NCBI GenBank assembly: GCA_963774195.1
Contig: CAVZDY010000004.1
Location: 434,001 to 498,000, forward strand
Reading direction: 5' to 3'
Length of the DNA stretch: 64,000 bases
From: Roseiarcus sp963774195
Lineage (GTDB): Bacteria; Pseudomonadota; Alphaproteobacteria; Rhizobiales; Beijerinckiaceae
The notes under the pieces were generated by a model. The model was not told where the DNA came from. It saw only the letters and a program-made list of their open reading frames with translations, and did not search any database. Shown one piece after another: positions 36,527 to 46,151 of this stretch. How positions within the stretch are numbered: the stretch's first letter is position 1; every line of letters starts with the position of its first letter. Position numbers and translations under genes: made by a program.

Positions 36527-37393
36527 ATGTCCGCATCCGATTTTGTCGCCGGCTATGCGCCGCTCGGCCCGCTCAGTCGGCGCACGCTCGTCAAGGCGAG
36601 CCTCAGCGCCGGCTTTTGCGCCGCGGTCGCGCCGGTCTGGGCGCAAGCCATCACGACGTCCGCCGAGGGTCTCGTCGCCGGCGAGGTGAAGGTCCCCTCG
36701 GGCGGCGTCGAAATTCCCGCCTACCGCGCCGCGCCCGAGGGGAAAGGCCCCTTCCCGAGCGTGCTGGTCATCCACGAAATCTTCGGCGTGCACGAGCACA
36801 TCAAGGACATCTGCCGCCGCTTCGCGAAGCTCGGCTACTACGCCATCGCGCCCGAGCTTTTCGCCCGCCAGGGCGACGCGTCGAAGGAGACCGACGTCCA
36901 CAAACTTTCGATGAACATCATCGACAAGACGCCGGATAGCGAGGTGACGCAGGACCTCGACGCGACGCTCGACTTCGCCGCCAAGAGCGGCGCCGCCGAT
37001 ATGACGCGCGCGGCGGTCGTCGGCTTCTGCTGGGGCGGCCGGCAGACCTGGCTCTACGCCGCGCACCGCAAGGGCTTGAAATGCGGCGTCGCCTGGTACG
37101 GCCCGCTCGAAGTTCCGCACGACGCGGCGCGACCGCAAAATGCGTCTGATGTCGCCGGAGACCTGAAGTGTCCGGTGCTCGGGCTCTACGGCGGCCTGGA
37201 CAAGGTGATCACCCAGCCGCAGATCCAGGCAATGCAGGCCAAGCTCGCCGCGGCGGGCGGCGCTTCGCGCATCATCGTCTACGGCGACTCCGGCCACGCC
37301 TTCTTCGCCGACTACCGCCCGAGCTACGTCAAGGCGGACGCCGAGGCCTCCTGGAAAGAGGCCACGGCGTGGCTGAAGGCGCACGGCGTCTGA
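36527..37393 (+). CDS. Exported dienelactone hydrolase-family protein
   Basis: The 288-residue alpha/beta hydrolase has the dienelactone hydrolase triad: nucleophile Cys168 in VVGFCWGGRQ, Asp in GGLDKVI and His in SGHAFFADYRPSY. The N terminus SRRTLVKASLSAGFCAAVAP followed by VWAQA looks like a twin-arginine signal, so export in folded form is likely. GAGGGAG precedes the ATG at 36527. Members cleave dienelactones in chlorocatechol pathways, but many exported ones have unknown substrates; no chlorocatechol genes are near. Confidence 0.88.
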   Translation: MSASDFVAGYAPLGPLSRRTLVKASLSAGFCAAVAPVWAQAITTSAEGLVAGEVKVPSGGVEIPAYRAAPEGKGPFPSVLVIHEIFGVHEHIKDICRRFAKLGYYAIAPELFARQGDASKETDVHKLSMNIIDKTPDSEVTQDLDATLDFAAKSGAADMTRAAVVGFCWGGRQTWLYAAHRKGLKCGVAWYGPLEVPHDAARPQNASDVAGDLKCPVLGLYGGLDKVITQPQIQAMQAKLAAAGGASRIIVYGDSGHAFFADYRPSYVKADAEASWKEATAWLKAHGV

Positions 37394-37399
37394 GCCGGC

Positions 37400-37969
37400 T
37401 TACGCCCGCTCGATCGTCTTCGCCGCCGCATCGAGCGCGTCGGCGATCGCCTGGATTTGCGCGGGCGTCGCGTCGCGGCGGCGCAGCCGCAGCTTCACGG
37501 CCATGCGCAGGTTTTCCATGGCGCGCAGCAAAGGGGCGATGTCGCCGTGCCGGTCGGCGTTCGCCTCGTCGAGACGCGCGAAGATCGCATCCACCTGCGG
37601 CTGGTTCCCGGCGAGGAACGCTTCCCCCTCTGATGTGAGGGTGTAGAGCTTGCGGCCCGCCTGGTCGTGGGCGGCGGTCGCGTAGCCCATCTCCTCGACC
37701 ATGGTGAGGGTCGGATAGACGACGCCGGGGCTCGGGCTATAGCCGCCGCCGACGCGCTCCCCGAGCTCCTTGATGATCTCGTAGCCGTGCCGCGGCTTCT
37801 GCTTCAGCAAAGCGAGAATGACGAGGCGCAGGTCGCCGCTGTCGAACATCCGGCCCTCGCGCGGCTCGAAGCCGCCGCCCCGCCAGTGCCGACCGAAGCG
37901 GTGGCCGCGCCCAAAGCCGTCGTGAATATGCCGCTCGCGTTCGGCTTCGCGGAAATGACGAAAAAACAT
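37400..37969 (-). CDS. PadR-family transcriptional regulator
   Basis: The 189-residue protein has a PadR winged-helix domain from about residue 41 (MFDSGDLRLVILALLKQKPR then HGYEIIKELGERVGG and SPGVVYPTLTMVEEMGYAT) and a C-terminal dimerisation helix (Vir_act-alpha-like). The first 40 residues are rich in His, Arg and Gly (HIHDGFGRGHRFGRHWRGGG), a metal-chelating-looking tail seen in some PadR proteins. The upstream region holds three GATATATCT half-sites, a likely autoregulatory operator. The target besides itself is unknown. Confidence 0.9.
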   Translation of the reverse strand: MFFRHFREAERERHIHDGFGRGHRFGRHWRGGGFEPREGRMFDSGDLRLVILALLKQKPRHGYEIIKELGERVGGGYSPSPGVVYPTLTMVEEMGYATAAHDQAGRKLYTLTSEGEAFLAGNQPQVDAIFARLDEANADRHGDIAPLLRAMENLRMAVKLRLRRRDATPAQIQAIADALDAAAKTIERA

Positions 37970-37996
37970 AGCTCATTCCTCCATGAGATCGGTTGC

Positions 37997-38086
37997 GATA
38001 TATCTCAGCGAGTGTCGAAGCTTGCCCCGCGGGCCGCTCCGACTTCGCGTTGATAGCTCGCGATATATCTTCAGTCAAGATATATC
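37997..38086. promoter_or_regulatory. GATATATCT sites, candidate PadR operator
   Basis: GATATATCT occurs at 37997-38005 and 38062-38070, and its inverse AGATATATC at 38078-38086. The last two form a perfect inverted repeat with a 7-bp spacer (TCAGTCA). All are 28-117 bp upstream of the padR start. PadR-type regulators often bind AT-rich palindromes near their own genes; binding here is inferred. Confidence 0.65.
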
Positions 38087-38129
38087 TAAGAGCGCTCGCG
38101 TCAAAGGCGCTTCGCCGGCGACAGCGGCT

Positions 38130-38348
38130 CTACGGCTCTGCGGCCGAAGGGGTAAGAGCGGGCGCGATGATCGGCACATGCGGTGCTGCGTGGCGTGGCA
38201 GATGGCCTGTCAGGGGTGGGTCGCACTGAACCTCGACTTGAACCGCAGGGCCTGAAGCCGGAACGGATGTAGAAGCCCAGAGCCGCCGGATGATCGAACG
38301 TACACGCGTGGAGCCAGAAGCGATTGATTGGTCGCGACCAGGCCTGCT
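38130..38348 (-). pseudogene. Remnant of a GNAT N-acetyltransferase
   Basis: The minus strand between padR and paiB carries the C-terminal part of a GNAT acetyltransferase. One frame reads FWLHACTFDHPAALGFYIRS then GFRPC (about 38320 to 38250); the next frame continues VQVEVQCDPPLTGHLPRHAA then PHVPIIAP and stops at 38130. WLHTCTLDHPxALxFYxRxGF and a terminal LPRxxAPHVPII are typical of this family. An in-frame stop at 38349 and the frameshift near 38245 show that it is dead. The rest of the gap to 38486 contains no other gene that I can see, only a partial family A repeat at about 38460-38480. Confidence 0.75.
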
Positions 38349-38486
38349 AAATCGCCGCCGTCAGGCGCGGCTTAGGATACCGGTGGAAACGTTTAGTGCG
38401 GCGGCGACCTTTTCATCCGGCTCTACGGACCACCTCTCGGAAACGCATCGCGTTTCCTGACCCCCGCAAGGGGAGAAAGAGTCCCT

Positions 38487-39125
38487 CTACTTTGGACCAG
38501 ATTCTTCGACGATCTCGGCCATGTCCAGCGCGTCCCCGTCGCCGTCTTCCCGCAGGCCCGCGACGACGCCTGCCCGGTCGGCGGCGTTGCGGTTCTGGCT
38601 CGTTTTCCATTTGCCGCGAATATCCGCGATCTCGATCTCGAGCCCGACGATCTGGCGCACTTGCGCTGCGATGAAATCCTCCGGCGCGTCGTCGACCGCC
38701 CACGGCGCCGCGCGCGACAATTCTTGCGACCGCGTCAGCGCCGCGATCTGCCCGCGCAGCCAGTCCGCATCCTCGATGACGCGCGGAACGCCGCGCGCCT
38801 GGACGATCACGTAGTTCCAGGTCGGCACGACTTTGCCGGTCTCGCGCTTGGTGGCGTACCAAGAGGGCGAGACGTAGTGGTCAGTTCCCTGAAAAACGAC
38901 CAGCGCCTCGCCCGCCTCCTTGAGATCGCGCCACTGCCCGTTGGCGCGCGCCATGTGGGCGCTCAGCGTGCCGAATTTGCCCCGCGCCGGATCGACCAGG
39001 AATGGAATCGCATTGGCGAGCAGCCCCTGCGGCCCGTGACTGACGAGGAGGCCGAGCGGGCGGGCGCGGATCAGCGCGTGCAGCTCGGCGAGATCGTCAT
39101 TTCGATGCAACGGCGGTTCGTACAT
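38487..39125 (-). CDS. PaiB-like FMN-binding negative regulator
   Basis: The 212-residue protein matches the PaiB family (MYEPPLHRNDDLAELHALIR, ARPLGLLVSHGPQGLLANAI then PFLVDP, SPSWYATKRETGKVVPTWNY) with a flavin-reductase-like split barrel that binds FMN. B. subtilis PaiB was described as a negative regulator of sporulation and protease genes; in other bacteria the role is uncertain. The ATG at 39125 begins the conserved MYxPxxF-like start. The gene is downstream of ispG by 74 bp on the same strand. A paiA-type GNAT partner is not present intact, although a different GNAT remnant lies just downstream. Confidence 0.87.
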   Translation of the reverse strand: MYEPPLHRNDDLAELHALIRARPLGLLVSHGPQGLLANAIPFLVDPARGKFGTLSAHMARANGQWRDLKEAGEALVVFQGTDHYVSPSWYATKRETGKVVPTWNYVIVQARGVPRVIEDADWLRGQIAALTRSQELSRAAPWAVDDAPEDFIAAQVRQIVGLEIEIADIRGKWKTSQNRNAADRAGVVAGLREDGDGDALDMAEIVEESGPK

Positions 39126-39199
39126 GAGGCGCGCTCCGGCCAAGGCCGAGGACCGGCCACGCAAATCTCAAGCTAACGCCGGAGACGCGCCGGCGCCAC

Positions 39200-40471
<1,272 letters not shown>

Positions 40472-40690
40472 TGCGCATCTCCTTTGCGCCCTCGCGCCGC
40501 CGCTTTTTAGGCTCAGCGCCGCCGCTTGTCATCCCGTGGATGGCCGCACCCCGCCGCCATACTACCGATGCGCGCCAATCGTGATTTGACCAAGTCTAGT
40601 GTGTTTGTATACTGACTACCGCGATCGGCTTCGCTCTTGGCGCGGCGGTCGCCCTATCGACGCATCAACGCTCTGCGGGATCCCGACTTG

Positions 40691-41482
40691 ATGATCGCTT
40701 TCCTCCACACGCTGAACCCCCTCTATTCGCTGTCGGGCCTCGTGGTGGGGATGCTGGTCGGCCTGACGGGGGTCGGCGGCGGCTCGCTGATGACGCCGCT
40801 GCTGGTGCTGGTGTTCGGCATTCATCCGGCAACGGCGGTGGGCACCGACCTGCTCTACGCCGGCGTCACCAAGATCAGCGGGGCGGCGGTGCATAGCTTC
40901 AACCGCGCCGTCGATTGGCGCATCACCGGCCTGCTCGCGCTCGGCAGCGTCCCGACGGCGGCGCTGACGCTGATCGCGCTGTCGTATTTTGGCCGGGACA
41001 CGAAATCGGTCAGCGACCTGATCACCACGGTGCTGGGCGTCGCGCTGCTGCTGACCGCGGCGACGATCATCTTCCGCAAATGGTTGCTGGCCAAGGTGGC
41101 GGCGAGGGTCGAGCGCCTCAGCGGCCGGCAGATCGCCGCCCTCACCGTCGCGCTCGGCGCGGCGCTCGGCCTGCTGGTGTCGATCTCTTCGGTCGGCGCC
41201 GGCGCGATCGGCGTGACCGCCCTCCTGATGCTCTACCCCAAGATGCCGACCGTCCGCATCGTCGGCTCCGACATCGCCCACGCCGTGCCGCTGACACTCG
41301 TCGCCGGCGCCGGGCACTGGTGGATCGGCTCGGTCGACTGGTCGATGTTCGCTTCGCTGCTGATCGGCTCGATCCCGGGAATCATCTTCGGCAGCTCGCT
41401 CGCCGCCCGCGTGCCCGACCACGTCCTGCGCCCGCTGCTCGCCGGGACGCTCGCGCTGGTGGGCGGGCGATTGGCTTTCTAA
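40691..41482 (+). CDS. TauE/SafE-family membrane permease
   Basis: The 263-residue protein has about seven or eight hydrophobic helices and the two half-repeats of the TauE/SafE family (GMLVGLTGVGGGSLMTPLLV near the N terminus and LLVSISSVGAGAIGVTALLM in the middle), which are thought to export sulfite, sulfoacetate or related anions. I chose the ATG at 40691 because the membrane domain begins there. The substrate is not evident; no sulfur metabolism genes are adjacent. A family B repeat follows the stop. Confidence 0.88.
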   Translation: MIAFLHTLNPLYSLSGLVVGMLVGLTGVGGGSLMTPLLVLVFGIHPATAVGTDLLYAGVTKISGAAVHSFNRAVDWRITGLLALGSVPTAALTLIALSYFGRDTKSVSDLITTVLGVALLLTAATIIFRKWLLAKVAARVERLSGRQIAALTVALGAALGLLVSISSVGAGAIGVTALLMLYPKMPTVRIVGSDIAHAVPLTLVAGAGHWWIGSVDWSMFASLLIGSIPGIIFGSSLAARVPDHVLRPLLAGTLALVGGRLAF

Positions 41483-41489
41483 GGCCGCT

Positions 41490-41577
41490 GTCATGCCCGC
41501 GAAAGCGGGCATTCAGGAGCCAAAGGGCGAAGGCCTGCGGCGGTTAGCTGGACCCCCGCTTTCGCGGGGGTGACAGC
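41490..41577. repeat. Dispersed repeat family B, 88-bp copy
   Basis: The unit has GCCCGCGAAAGCGGGC at the left end, a spacer with AAAGGGCGAAGGCCTGCGGC then GGTT, and CCCCCGCTTTCGCGGGGG at the right end. It is about 90% identical to the copy at 45913-45999, 4.4 kb away. It lies between convergent genes. Confidence 0.9.
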
Positions 41578-41606
41578 AACGCTGCTCCTTGCAGGCGGCT
41601 TCCTCA

Positions 41607-43064
41607 CTACAAAGTGCGCAGGAACGCCACCAGGTCTTGCTTCTCTTGCGTGGTCAGCTTGACGCCGAGGATCAGGTTGAAGAACTCGACCGAGTCATCG
41701 AGCGTCAGCAGGCGCTGGTCATGCATATAGGGCGGGTTGTCCTTCACGCCGCGCAGGGCGAAGGTCTTGATGCTGCCGTCGCCGACCTCCATCGCGTAGT
41801 TGACCAGTTCCGGCTTGAAGAAGCGCTCGGTCTGCAGGTCGTGCATCAGGTTGTCGGTGTAGTAAGGCGGCTGATGGCAGCTTGCGCACTGACCCTTGCC
41901 GAAGAAAATCTCCTGCCCGCGCATTTCGGCCGCGGTCGCCTTGGCGGGATCCAACCTGCCGAGCAGGTCGAGCTTGGGCGCAGGCGGAAAGTCCAGCATT
42001 TCCTGGAAGTCGGCCATGAAGTCCACCTGACTGCCGCGCTCCAGCGGATTCACGCCCTTCTTCGTTGCGTCCACGATGTCGCCATCGAAATAGGCGGTGC
42101 GCTGCTCGAATTCGGTGAAATCCTCCACGGTCTTCAAAGCGCGCTGCGAGCCGAACAGCCGCTGAATGTTGACGCCGCGCAGCGAAACGGTCTTCAGCCG
42201 ATGCCGGTACCACTCCGGCCGGATACTGGGATCGAGGTGCGTCGCGCCGTTCTGGTGGCCGTTCGCGTGGCAGTCGAAACAGGACGAGCCTTGGCTCGCC
42301 ACGGCCGCCTTGCGATCGTCGGTCGCGTTGAACTGCTGCTGCGGGAACGGGGTCACCAGCAGGCGCAGCCCTTCCAGCTCCCGCGGCGAGATGATGCCGT
42401 TGAACAGATCGAAATAGTTGGTGAGCGTGACCAGCTTGCCCTGCGAGACATCTCCCAGGTCAGGGCGGCTGGTCAGGTACATCTCTGGCGGAAACGCGGC
42501 GAGGAATCGCTCCGGCAGGTCGAAAGAGACGTCGAAGCGGGTCAAGTCGCGCCCATCTTGCCGCTTGATTGTATCGATCGCGACCTGCGGAAAAACGAAG
42601 CCGCCGGTGGGATGGAAGGGGTGCGGCAAAGGAAGGAAGCCCTTCGGCCACAGTCCCCGGTCACGGATCTCGTTCGGGGACATTGCCGCGAGTTGTTCCC
42701 AGGTCACGCCGGACGGCAGCTTGACGCGCACGCCTTCCTGCAGCGGCTTGCCGCGCTCCATCGTGACGCCCTGGGCGGGACGATCGGCTAAATCGTACCG
42801 CTCATCGAGCATAGCCTGGTGATCGCGTTCGATGCCCGGCTTTGCCGCCACGTCCTGAGCCATCCTAGCCGCGAAGGGCTGGACGACGGCGATAGGCATA
42901 TAGCTCGTCAGTCCGCGCGGACCCTTGCCGTAGCCCTCGGACCCCATCAAGTAGGGGTTTTCGGCCGGCGTGGGCGTCTGCTGCTGCGCATCGGCAATGC
43001 CGAACAGCAGGATGAGACAACTCAACGGAAAAAAGAGCCAGATTCGTCTGCTTGGTCCGATCAT
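41607..43064 (-). CDS. Exported dihaem cytochrome c (peroxidase/MauG-like)
   Basis: The 485-residue protein has a signal peptide (MIGPSRRIWLFFPLSCLILL then FGIADAQ) and two CXXCH haem sites: CFDCH at about residue 262 (genomic 42267-42281) and CASCH at about 393 (41874-41888). The C-terminal part (GQEIFFGKGQCASCHQPPYY, LRGVKDNPPYMHDQRLLTLD and SVEFFN) is like the MauG/cytochrome c peroxidase domain, while the N-terminal half is longer than in peroxidases. ATG 43064 is preferred to the TTG at 43070. It is divergent from the benzoate-CoA ligase gene. A role in an electron-transfer or oxidative modification step is inferred. Confidence 0.85.
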   Translation of the reverse strand: MIGPSRRIWLFFPLSCLILLFGIADAQQQTPTPAENPYLMGSEGYGKGPRGLTSYMPIAVVQPFAARMAQDVAAKPGIERDHQAMLDERYDLADRPAQGVTMERGKPLQEGVRVKLPSGVTWEQLAAMSPNEIRDRGLWPKGFLPLPHPFHPTGGFVFPQVAIDTIKRQDGRDLTRFDVSFDLPERFLAAFPPEMYLTSRPDLGDVSQGKLVTLTNYFDLFNGIISPRELEGLRLLVTPFPQQQFNATDDRKAAVASQGSSCFDCHANGHQNGATHLDPSIRPEWYRHRLKTVSLRGVNIQRLFGSQRALKTVEDFTEFEQRTAYFDGDIVDATKKGVNPLERGSQVDFMADFQEMLDFPPAPKLDLLGRLDPAKATAAEMRGQEIFFGKGQCASCHQPPYYTDNLMHDLQTERFFKPELVNYAMEVGDGSIKTFALRGVKDNPPYMHDQRLLTLDDSVEFFNLILGVKLTTQEKQDLVAFLRTL

Positions 43065-43376
43065 GGGCAATACCCCGAAACGGCGCCGGAATTTGCACTT
43101 CGCTCACAACACGAAGCACAAATAGCTTGACGTATGCGTATTAAACAATAAAGCGACAGATGAAAATAGTCAACAACTTCTGGCTAGCCGTCTATTACGG
43201 CGCAACTACGGGGAATTCATTTTTACTTAATCTGAGAGATACTGAAGATTTTATACACTGTCGGCGCGACCGTAACGACTTCCCTCGCTGATCCGTCCGT
43301 ATTGGCCCGCATTGCGAGGGGCGGCCCAAGCGACCGGGGCGATAGCAGGCGGGGCGACGGGCGCCGACGCCCCGTC
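43065..43376. other. Non-coding divergent promoter region, AT-rich core
   Basis: This part of the 450-bp gap between the cytochrome and ligase genes has an unusually AT-rich core (about 43120-43260) for this genome, with CTTGACGTATGCGTATTAAA near 43127, and a TGCA at 43094. No gene is supported. It probably holds the cytochrome promoter and part of the ligase control region. Confidence 0.5.
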
Positions 43377-43422
43377 GCACTATCTTGCACAACGCCGCTT
43401 GCAGTGCATTATAACGCATAAG
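43377..43422. promoter_or_regulatory. Candidate BoxR operator upstream of the ligase gene
   Basis: The segment has GCACTATCTTGCA, then TGCA at 43400 and 43405, and ends TGCATTATAACGCATAAG (43405-43422). The last 18 bases match TGCATTTTCCCGCATAAG upstream of boxC (46103-46120) at 14 of 18 positions, including both ends. BzdR/BoxR regulators bind TGCA-containing repeats. The match to both box promoters supports a shared operator; binding is inferred. Confidence 0.65.
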
Positions 43423-43514
43423 AAAAATGCCTGGCGACCACGTATCAATCAACGCGGCGCATGGCCCGCCGTGGCGGACGCGGCGCCGGATACGCAGGCG
43501 CATGGGGAGGAAGC

Positions 43515-45058
43515 ATGATCGATACAGCAGGCAACGCGGCCGCCTATTTCGTCGATCGTCACGCCGATGGCCCACTTCGCGACAAACACGCTTACGTCGA
43601 GGCCAGTGAGGTCAGCCGCACACTCACCTACGCCGCGCTAGCCAGGGACAGCGGACGCGTCGCGCATCTGATGCAGCGCCGCGGCATCCGCCGCGAGAGC
43701 CGCGTCGCCATGCTCATGCTGGATCAGGTTGAATTTCCCATGATCTTCTGGGGCGCGCTGAAAGCCGGCGTCGTGCCGATCCCGCTCAATACGCTGCTGG
43801 CGAGCGACGTTTACGAAGCGATCCTGGCGGACAGCCGGCCTAGCGCTCTATTCGTGTCGCACGCGCTGCTGCCCGTCGTCGCGCCGATCCTCGCCAAAAA
43901 TCCTGATCTGCAACACCTCTTCGTCGTCGGCGGCGAACCGCCCGAGGGCGCGCTGTCGTTCGAAGCGGAGCTCGTCCGCTGCGAGAGCCGGCCGACGATC
44001 GCTGTCTCGCCGGACGAATGCGCCTTCTGGCTCTATTCCTCGGGCTCGACCGGCGAACCCAAGGGCGTGCGCCATGTCCACGGCAGCCTTCAGTGCACCG
44101 CGGAGACCTATGGCGCCGAGGTGCTGCAAATCGAACAAGACGATGTCGTCTTTTCCGCCGCCAAGCTCTTCTTCGCCTACGGGCTCGGCAATGCGATGAC
44201 CTTTCCGCTCGCGGTCGGCGCGACGGCGGTGCTTTATCCCAAGCGCCCGACGCCGGAAGCGGTGTTCGACATCCTCAACCGCTTCAAGCCGACCATCTTC
44301 GGCGGCGTGCCGACGCTCTACGCGGCGATGGTCGCCGAACTCGAGGCGGGTCGCGGCGCGATTGGCGCGCCGCTGCGACGCTGCATCTCGGCGGGCGAAG
44401 CGTTGCCCAAAGAAGTCGGCGAGCGCTGGCGAAGGCTGACGGAGGTCGACATCCTCGACGGCGTCGGCTCCACCGAAATGCTGCACATCTTTCTCTCCAA
44501 CCGCCCCGGGGAAGTCGTCTACGGCTCGTCCGGCGTCGCCGTGCCCGGCTATGAGGTGCGCCTCGTCGACGAAAGCGGCTCCGAGGTCGCGGAAGGCGAG
44601 ATCGGCGAATTGCTGGTGCGCGGCGGCTCAGCCGCGGCCGACTACTGGAACCGGCGCGAACGGAGCCGCTCGACGTTCCAGGGCCACTGGACCCGCACCG
44701 GCGACAAATACGTCAAGCTGGCGGGCGGCCGCTACGCCTACTGCGGCCGCACCGACGACATGTTCAAGGTGAGCGGCATCTGGGTAGCGCCGTTCGAAGT
44801 CGAGCAGGCGCTCGTCGCCCATCCGAGCGTCCTCGAAGCGGCGGTCGTTCCCGCCATCGACGCCGACGGACTGACGAAGCCCAAGGCCTTCGTCGTGTTG
44901 AAGCCCGGCGCCGACGGCGCCGATCTCGGCGCGGCCTTGAAGGAGCACGTCAAGGATCGCATCGGCAAATGGAAGTACCCCGCTGGGTCGAGATCATCCC
45001 CCAATTGCCGAAGACCGCGACCGGCAAGATCCAGCGCTTCAAACTGAAGGAGCAGTAG
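43515..45058 (+). CDS. bclA: Benzoate-CoA ligase (C-terminal frameshift)
   Basis: This enzyme activates benzoate to benzoyl-CoA with ATP, the entry step of the box pathway. The 514-codon gene has the adenylate P-loop YSSGSTGEPKGVRHVHGS near residue 174, GGVPTLYAAM, SAGEALPKE, DGVGSTEMLHIFLS and GRTDDMFKVSGIWVAPFEVE, all benzoate-CoA ligase-like. At the CCCC run 44978-44981 one base is missing: the frame in the record goes to a stop at 45047, while the expected RWVEIIPQLPKTATGKIQRF with its catalytic Lys continues in the next frame to 45058. The length 1544 is 3n+2. ATG 43515 follows GGGGAGG. The next gene starts 2 bp after the restored stop. Confidence 0.9.
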
Positions 45059-45060
45059 CC

Positions 45061-45888
45061 ATGGCGTCTTTCGCCTGGAGCGACGGCGCGAGCGGCGCCG
45101 TGACGATCGGCGGCGCTCGTTTGGAGACGCTGACGCTCGGCCCCAGCCCCGCCAAGGCGCCGACGCTGGTGATGCTGCACGAAGGTCTCGGCTGCGTCGC
45201 GCTGTGGCGTGACTTTCCGCAAAAGCTCGCGGAGGCAACCGGGTTCGGCGTCTTCGTCTATTCGCGCGCCGGCTATGGCGCGTCCGATCCCGTCACCCTG
45301 CCCCGTCCGCTCGACTATATGACGCGCGAAGCGCGCGAGACGCTGCCGCCGCTGCTCGACGCGATCGGCCTGCAGCGCGGCGTGCTCGTCGGCCACAGCG
45401 ACGGCGCCTCGATCGCCGCGATCTACGCCGGCTCAGTCGAGGATTTCCGCGTGCGCGGGCTCGTGCTGATCGCGCCGCACGTCTTCACCGAGGAGAGCGG
45501 CCTCAAGGCGATCGCCGCGGCGCGCGTCGCCTATGAGACAGGCGACCTGCGCCGGCGCCTCGCCAAATATCATCGCGACGTTGACGTCGCGTTCCGCGGC
45601 TGGAACGACGCCTGGCTCGATCCGAGGTTCAAATCCTGGAACATCGCCGACGCGGTCGACTATTGGCGCGTGCCGGCGCTCGTCCTCCAGGGCGACACGG
45701 ACCCTTATGGAACGCTGGCGCAGATCAGCGAAATCGAGACGCGCAGCTACGCTCCGGTGGACGTCGAGATTTTCGCCGGCTGCGGCCACGCCCCGCATCT
45801 CGAACGCCCGGACGCGACGCTCGCCGCCGTCGCCGACTTCTGTGCGAGGCTGGAGCGCATCGAACGGGCCGAGGTGGAGATCGCCTGA
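45061..45888 (+). CDS. Alpha/beta hydrolase in the box cluster
   Basis: The 275-residue protein is an alpha/beta hydrolase with the triad Ser113 (VGHSDGAS), Asp214 (QGDTDPYG) and His243 (GCGHAPHLE). The oxyanion segment is MLHEGLGCVALW. Similar hydrolases are often encoded in box clusters, where a thioesterase-like or ring-lactone function has been suspected but not fixed; it may release trapped CoA esters. It starts 2 bp after the restored ligase stop, so the two are likely co-transcribed. A family B repeat and the boxC promoter follow. Confidence 0.85.
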   Translation: MASFAWSDGASGAVTIGGARLETLTLGPSPAKAPTLVMLHEGLGCVALWRDFPQKLAEATGFGVFVYSRAGYGASDPVTLPRPLDYMTREARETLPPLLDAIGLQRGVLVGHSDGASIAAIYAGSVEDFRVRGLVLIAPHVFTEESGLKAIAAARVAYETGDLRRRLAKYHRDVDVAFRGWNDAWLDPRFKSWNIADAVDYWRVPALVLQGDTDPYGTLAQISEIETRSYAPVDVEIFAGCGHAPHLERPDATLAAVADFCARLERIERAEVEIA

Positions 45889-45912
45889 AGGGCCCGGCCA
45901 GCGGCGCGGACT

Positions 45913-45999
45913 GTCGTGCCCGCGAAAGCGGGCATCCAGTGTCAAAGGGCGAAGGCCTGCGGCGGTTGTCTGGACCCCCGCGTTCGCGGGGGTGACAGC
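45913..45999. repeat. Dispersed repeat family B, 87-bp copy
   Basis: GCCCGCGAAAGCGGGC at the left and CCCCCGCGTTCGCGGGGG at the right flank the same AAAGGGCGAAGGCCTGCGGC spacer as in the 41490 copy. It lies between the hydrolase gene and the boxC promoter and may end the first transcript. Confidence 0.9.
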
Positions 46000-46072
46000 G
46001 GTTAGGCATTATATTTCATCATAAGAAAATCAAACCAGTAGCAGTCAAGTCCCTGATAATGCTTAATTTTCA

Positions 46073-46132
46073 TGCAAACTTGTTCGATTTTTCGCGCTAT
46101 CTTGCATTTTCCCGCATAAGCATTATTGTGCA
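46073..46132. promoter_or_regulatory. Candidate BoxR operator upstream of boxC
   Basis: TGCA occurs at 46073, 46103 and 46129. GCGCTATCTTGCA (46094-46106) matches GCACTATCTTGCA at 43377 in 12 of 13 positions, and TGCATTTTCCCGCATAAG (46103-46120) matches the ligase site. The GTG start of boxC is about 30 bp downstream of the motif. The region is AT-rich, as expected for a promoter. Confidence 0.65.
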
Positions 46133-46151
46133 CACATCAGGGGGAGGCGTC

